From positions 372,001 through 436,000 of the forward strand of contig OZ037900.1 of the NCBI GenBank assembly GCA_964035575.1: a DNA stretch of 64,000 nucleotides, given 5' to 3'. The position numbers and the translations under genes are program-made. Of this stretch, positions 59,232 to 64,000 are shown in pieces (position 1 is the first letter of the stretch; every line of letters begins with the position of its first letter). Origin of the DNA: Rhynchopus sp. YZ270_cl-10. Taxonomy: Eukaryota > Euglenozoa > Diplonemea > Diplonemida > Diplonemidae. The notes beneath the pieces were generated by a model. The model was not told where the DNA came from, searched no databases, and was given only the letters and a program-made list of their open reading frames with translations.

Positions 59232-61220
59232 TCAAAACATATCAGTTGCCCGATCTCTTGGTGACCTGCATTCAGGGCTGAAGTCGTCTCTGGTTTCTGA
59301 AGGTGCACGGGGTGATGCGAAGGCAGGGTAGGCACTTGCAACAACACTCCCCCCTCCACCCACACCAGCACCACGCACCCCTGGTGACGGCAGCGTCGGT
59401 GCGGTATAGGGGACACGACTCACCGTCACACCAGCACCACCCCCACGTCCTCTATCCCTCGCCCCCGAGAGATACTGCAGTGCGGAGTCCCCTCCTGCAC
59501 CTCCTGCAGCTCCCGCACCTCGTGGACTGACACGCCGTTCCACCACCGGCGCCGCGGCAACCGGCACACCCACACCCCGCGGAGGTGTCGTCAACCCCAC
59601 CTCACTCCGCCCCGGACGCACACTGCCATACGGCAGCTCCGCGACCCCTCCGCCATGCGACACAACGTAGCTCCCCCTCCGCTGCGGGGCCTCTCTGTCA
59701 AATGCCCTCAACGGTGGCGGCGGCTGTGCCGTAGACGGATGTGTCTCTCTCTGGGACGCTGCTTGGGGTGGCGGGATCTCTGACGGAGGCGGCCTGCCAA
59801 CCCGCGGTGCGTTTGCGGGGAGGCGGACACTAGGAACCAGAACCACTTCACGCTCTCTGGGCGCAGCAGAAACAGACGACGCCACAGCCTGGGGCAACGC
59901 CATTCCCGATGCTGCAGGCACGGCACGCACAGCACCTCCACCACCTCCACTCCGCGCCTCTCCCACCCCATGCAGATGGTGTCGGTTATACTCTGGAAGT
60001 GGGGAAACTGCTGTACTAGGTAGCACCGAAGTTGCTGCCGGAACCACAACTGGAGCCGCCGTCACCGCAGGCGCTGCAGGACGCGGCATGACCCCCACCT
60101 CATCCCTCACCTCCGTCCTCTCTGCCCCTATCGCCACCCCGACTGCCGTGAGGGGTGCCTGCGGGGGACGCCGTTCACGTTGTGTCGGCTGCACCGCACG
60201 AATCGTATCAGCATCCACCTCGCCTAGGGTGCTAGCACTTCCGCTCGCCCTGCTGAAGGTGCGGTGGTGCGACCCCAGCATCGTCCCCCTCTCCTCCTCC
60301 TCTTGGTCCTGCCTCTCCAACTCCTGCAGCTCTGCAAGCAGTGCTCTTCTTCTCGCAGCGCGGGCACGACGTTCTGCGCTGAGCTCAGAAGAACCACTCA
60401 TCCCACTCCTCTGCGAACAGCTAGACGCACCCGACAGCCCGCAGGTCGATGCAGACCCTCCCGGTTTGTCGATAGACTCACGCCTCATTAATGGAATCAT
60501 CTTTCGCACCGGAGGTTGCTCCATTTCAACAGAAGCAGGCACAACAGAAATAGAAGAAGATCTAGGTGACGACTCTACAGACCCTTGAGTGGAGGGTTCA
60601 GAACGATGCCTAGGGACTGCAGCTTTTACGACTGCTCGGGTGGCAAGATGGCGGATTTTCCATACATGAGAAGGGCCATTCGGTGCAGAATCGGAGACTC
60701 TTAGAACGGTCCCCCGAATATTCGCGCAAAACTCCGCTGATAAGGTGTGCAGTTCTATGGGAGCTGCTAAGAGAGCCAGACCTGCCGCGTCGTCGATTAG
60801 TATTTCGTTTTCATTTGGCACGGCGTCCCTGCAAATGCTCTTCTGGATGACGACGATGGCGCCCTGAGCGTCAAGACGTCGTGCCGCAGAGAGTACCTCT
60901 TTGACCATCTCCGCGTTGACCGAGTTTGCATAAAAATGGTTCATAGAGATCAAGCACCGCAGGCCCTGTCGCGTATCCATTACTACCCATTCACTTCGCA
61001 CCCCAGAGTGCAGATGGTTCTCCTCCAGCGCAAAGTCTTGAGGAAGAATTGTGAGGTCAGGATCAATCAGGGCGGCCTCTATACGAAGGCAATGCGTGCG
61101 GGTCGCCTCGCCTGAAGGCGAAGCATCTCCGGAGGAGGAAGGTGTACCGCACTCAAGGCAACAGGAGGCGGCATCGGGGTTGAGATAGCTACAGCTATCG
61201 CAGTGCCACGGGGTGGTCAT
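59232..61220 (-). CDS. RanBP2-type zinc-finger protein
   Basis: 662 aa. The N-terminus is a RanBP2/NZF zinc finger: WHCDSCSYLNPDAASCCLEC, with Cys pairs two and two residues apart and the typical W and N. Such fingers bind ubiquitin, Ran or single-stranded RNA. Residues about 40-205 look like one folded domain (LRIEAALIDPDLTILPQDFA, SAARRLDAQGAIVVIQKSIC), not recognised. A short charged helix follows (RRALLAELQELERQDQEEEE), then about 330 residues of Ala/Pro/Ser/Arg-rich disordered sequence. No signal peptide. A role in ubiquitin or RNA biology is inferred from the finger alone. Confidence 0.8.
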   Translation of the reverse strand: MTTPWHCDSCSYLNPDAASCCLECGTPSSSGDASPSGEATRTHCLRIEAALIDPDLTILPQDFALEENHLHSGVRSEWVVMDTRQGLRCLISMNHFYANSVNAEMVKEVLSAARRLDAQGAIVVIQKSICRDAVPNENEILIDDAAGLALLAAPIELHTLSAEFCANIRGTVLRVSDSAPNGPSHVWKIRHLATRAVVKAAVPRHRSEPSTQGSVESSPRSSSISVVPASVEMEQPPVRKMIPLMRRESIDKPGGSASTCGLSGASSCSQRSGMSGSSELSAERRARAARRRALLAELQELERQDQEEEERGTMLGSHHRTFSRASGSASTLGEVDADTIRAVQPTQRERRPPQAPLTAVGVAIGAERTEVRDEVGVMPRPAAPAVTAAPVVVPAATSVLPSTAVSPLPEYNRHHLHGVGEARSGGGGGAVRAVPAASGMALPQAVASSVSAAPREREVVLVPSVRLPANAPRVGRPPPSEIPPPQAASQRETHPSTAQPPPPLRAFDREAPQRRGSYVVSHGGGVAELPYGSVRPGRSEVGLTTPPRGVGVPVAAAPVVERRVSPRGAGAAGGAGGDSALQYLSGARDRGRGGGAGVTVSRVPYTAPTLPSPGVRGAGVGGGGSVVASAYPAFASPRAPSETRDDFSPECRSPRDRATDMF

Positions 61221-61711
61221 GTGGGGGGGAAGAGGAGGGGAGAAGGGGAGAAGGGGGATGTGTGCGTATTTGCAGTGTCTTTAAGGATTTTGTTTCTGGA
61301 ATGGTGAGGTGATTTTTTAGGGGGGGAAAGGGTTTGGTGTGGTGCGGAACCAGAGAGGATAAGGATGAGGAATTCGTGTGTGTGTGTGTGTATGAATTAT
61401 TGGTTCCCCCTTTTGGTAGTAGAAGTTACGGGAGAGAAAGTACATTTTGGGGAATTTTGGGTCCCGATTTCCACCAGGGTTGGCACCTTATGATAAAGAA
61501 GAATCGTTATCGCACTGATGTGGAATGTGCGATTTGCGACCCAGTTCTCCTACTGGAGTGTCGGTAGGTGAGGATATCATTTTTTTTTGGAAATCCTTGA
61601 GAAGATGATGTCAAATACTCAGCGGGGGTTCGTAATTTTGACACGCAATATTCGAGCACGAGCATCGCAGCGCGGGTTTTTTTTCAAAACACATTTTCCG
61701 TTTTCTTTTTT

Positions 61712-61776
61712 GATAAATTGTTGGAGTAGTGTAGTTGCCTCGGTTGTGTTGCCACAGTTGTGCAATCTCCACTGTC
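61712..61776. repeat. TTGTTGGAGTAGTGTAG dispersed repeat, copy 3
   Basis: Closest to the 47389 copy in its core and to the 57198 copy in its left flank. Confidence 0.7.
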
Positions 61777-61892
61777 CATAAGTTCACTCACAAAAAAAAT
61801 TTTTGGGCCTGTTTAAGCCTGTTTTAGCAAAGTATAGAAGTAAAATTTACGGAAACTGACGATAATTACCAACAACAGCGCCATTAGGTTGG

Positions 61893-62577
<685 letters not shown>

Positions 62578-62838
62578 GGCCCGGGAGTCGGGAGTCGGCT
62601 TATTTACACCCTTGTGGGGAAGCATGCCACCAGTAAATTTTTACAAGGCGGGGAAGATTTTTCGAAGGCTGATTCGCACTTTTTTCCGCACTTTTTCCCC
62701 CTTTTCCGCACTTTCTCGCACTTTTTCCTCCCCCGCCCCCATTCAGCCACACCAGAGAAGAAGAGACATTGGATTGTCAGGTGATCGCCGCCTGCCTCAC
62801 CTAGGGCTTTGCTCGCATTCTATTGACGTACGAATGGT

Positions 62839-64000
62839 TTATACTATTTCAGACCGGTCTTTGCACTGCTTCCTGTGATTGTTTAAGGAACTCGGGGTAA
62901 AGGCCTGTCCTTTTGTCGTTGTTCCTTTGCCACAGTATCTGCACGTTAATCGTGCCAAATCGTCCTCGTCCGCTTGTAAGGAGGGAGTGAAGTTTGTGGA
63001 AAAAGGACCGAAGTGAGACTGAAAGTTCTGTGCATCCACAATACCGGCACGCACACCGTCTTGCACAGCCTTTTTCAGTACTTGATCGTCTTCTACGCGT
63101 TTCTTCGTAACAAAAAGGTAGACGTCCCCACTGGTAGCTGCAACCTCGGCATTCTTCTCGGATGCCTTCTCATAAGGACTGACTTCCCCGACATCACTTT
63201 CGGTGTGCTTGGCCTGCGTGACTACATGAATTGTCTTGTCACCTTTCTCTTCCACCATGGTTAGGGGGAAGAAAAGGTCACCTGCGGAGGCCCCGTCAGC
63301 ATTCATCACACAGTGGCCTTGCAGGGAGATGGATGCAATTTTGGTAGGAATGACGGTGTCGACGAGGAGGCAGCCATCCTTTGTCTGGGGAACATCGTCA
63401 GAGAGGGGCGCTGCATTTTTCTCGGAGCATGTGTGCAGTTGGTGTTTTGCTTCCAAAAACCTCAAGGGCACAGGCTTCACTTTCATTAGATCGTTCGGAT
63501 AGGATGTGCTTTTGGGCTCCGTACACCACCTGACGCCATGGAGAAACTCCTTGAGAGGGACTTCCCCTGAGAACACCTTCGAGCGAACGCACTGCACATA
63601 GCCTATGAACTCTTCGAAAAATCGTCCAGTTCCGTCGTTGGTGTAGGGCTTCCAGTCCTGAAGAATCGAAAGCGAATCGTCCTTCCATAGGGCATACATC
63701 AGGGCAGGGGAAATACGCAGTGTTTTATTGGTGAGTGTCAGCAGCCCTCGGCTCAGCATATCGTCAACAACCCTGTTACCGACTGGTGATGTTTTGGTAC
63801 ACGTTGCAGAAAGGGAGTAGCGCAAGAGGTCGCTCAACTCAGTCGGGGACAGCTTCACAGCTGACGCATAACGCATCCTCAACTGCTCAGTACAGACATC
63901 CATAATTTCTGGTATTTCTGTCTTCTGTATATTTAGAAGAAACTCCATTGTGCGAGGATGTTCTCCAAACAGAGCCATAAAGTGCCCCTTATGCCGGAGC
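62839..64000 (-). CDS. Crinkler/RHS-type protein, 3' part (nuclease-like domain)
   Basis: Partial: the frame stays open to the window edge, with codons LRHKGHF before the ATG at 63978, so the N-terminus probably lies outside. Numbering from that Met: FGEHPRTMEFLL (4-15) resembles the end of the ATPase module in Crinkler and trypanosome RHS proteins. Then comes a helical linker and a probable PD-(D/E)XK nuclease-like fold: FFEEFIGYVQ (120-129), GASAGDLFFPL (229-239) with Asp234, and IHVVTQAKH (250-258) with Gln255-x-Lys257. The end has a C2HC zinc-finger-like motif (Cys346, Cys349, His368, Cys372). Such proteins are known as effectors or transposon-linked proteins in protists and fungi. Family call is by motif only. 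Confidence 0.6.
   Translation of the reverse strand, partial: LRHKGHFMALFGEHPRTMEFLLNIQKTEIPEIMDVCTEQLRMRYASAVKLSPTELSDLLRYSLSATCTKTSPVGNRVVDDMLSRGLLTLTNKTLRISPALMYALWKDDSLSILQDWKPYTNDGTGRFFEEFIGYVQCVRSKVFSGEVPLKEFLHGVRWCTEPKSTSYPNDLMKVKPVPLRFLEAKHQLHTCSEKNAAPLSDDVPQTKDGCLLVDTVIPTKIASISLQGHCVMNADGASAGDLFFPLTMVEEKGDKTIHVVTQAKHTESDVGEVSPYEKASEKNAEVAATSGDVYLFVTKKRVEDDQVLKKAVQDGVRAGIVDAQNFQSHFGPFSTNFTPSLQADEDDLARLTCRYCGKGTTTKGQAFTPSSLNNHRKQCKDRSEIV

Overview
The window looks like nuclear DNA of a protist, most likely a euglenozoan and perhaps a diplonemid. Every gene I can support lies on the minus strand, head to tail, over 64 kb. Most start codons follow a pyrimidine-rich tract and an AG, as expected where polycistronic RNA is cut up by spliced-leader trans-splicing. 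Unlike trypanosomatids, several genes also have short GT-AG introns, usually with a GTATG-type donor. The taxon is inferred; no spliced-leader gene or rRNA was found to fix it.

Layout. 277-1452 is a secreted DOMON-domain protein. 2465-27576 is a tandem array of nine related genes (A1 to A9) for small secreted or GPI-anchored, Cys-containing surface proteins of 301-307 residues. Net of insertions, most array units are about 2.0-2.4 kb. Eight of the spacers hold a + strand element built like a small nuclear RNA. Two DNA transposon-like elements with terminal inverted repeats interrupt the spacers: 7193-8321 (1.1 kb) and 12514-17186 (4.7 kb, full of satellites and nested miniature elements). Both can be checked against uninterrupted sister spacers. 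A + strand gene remnant lies at 3555-4005.

The right half holds mostly single-copy genes: a two-exon Pro-rich protein (28930-29686), a membrane protein with a degenerate class III cyclase domain (31665-33611), a five-exon Ulp1/SENP SUMO protease (36280-38152), an Arg/Ser-rich protein (39415-40908), a four-helix membrane protein (42386-42976), a membrane-anchored purple acid phosphatase (44703-46280), a polyQ protein with a C-terminal PH domain (47458-50688), a ubiquitin-like-domain protein with an apparent one-base frame slip (51473-53049), a three-exon coiled-coil protein (54817-57035), a RanBP2-type zinc-finger protein (59232-61220) and the 3' part of a Crinkler/RHS-type nuclease-like protein running off the right edge.

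The spacers between these genes carry short dispersed structured repeats, mostly 100-600 bp downstream of stop codons. One hairpin family shows paired base changes that keep its stem, the best sign here of an undescribed RNA-level element. Other notable repeats are a 1.3 kb element with AATTAGAGT-rich arms (34559-35861), two foldback elements (30213, 43284), satellites of 9-, 5- and 7-bp units, and a 680-bp block of TTGGGG turning into TCGGGG repeats.
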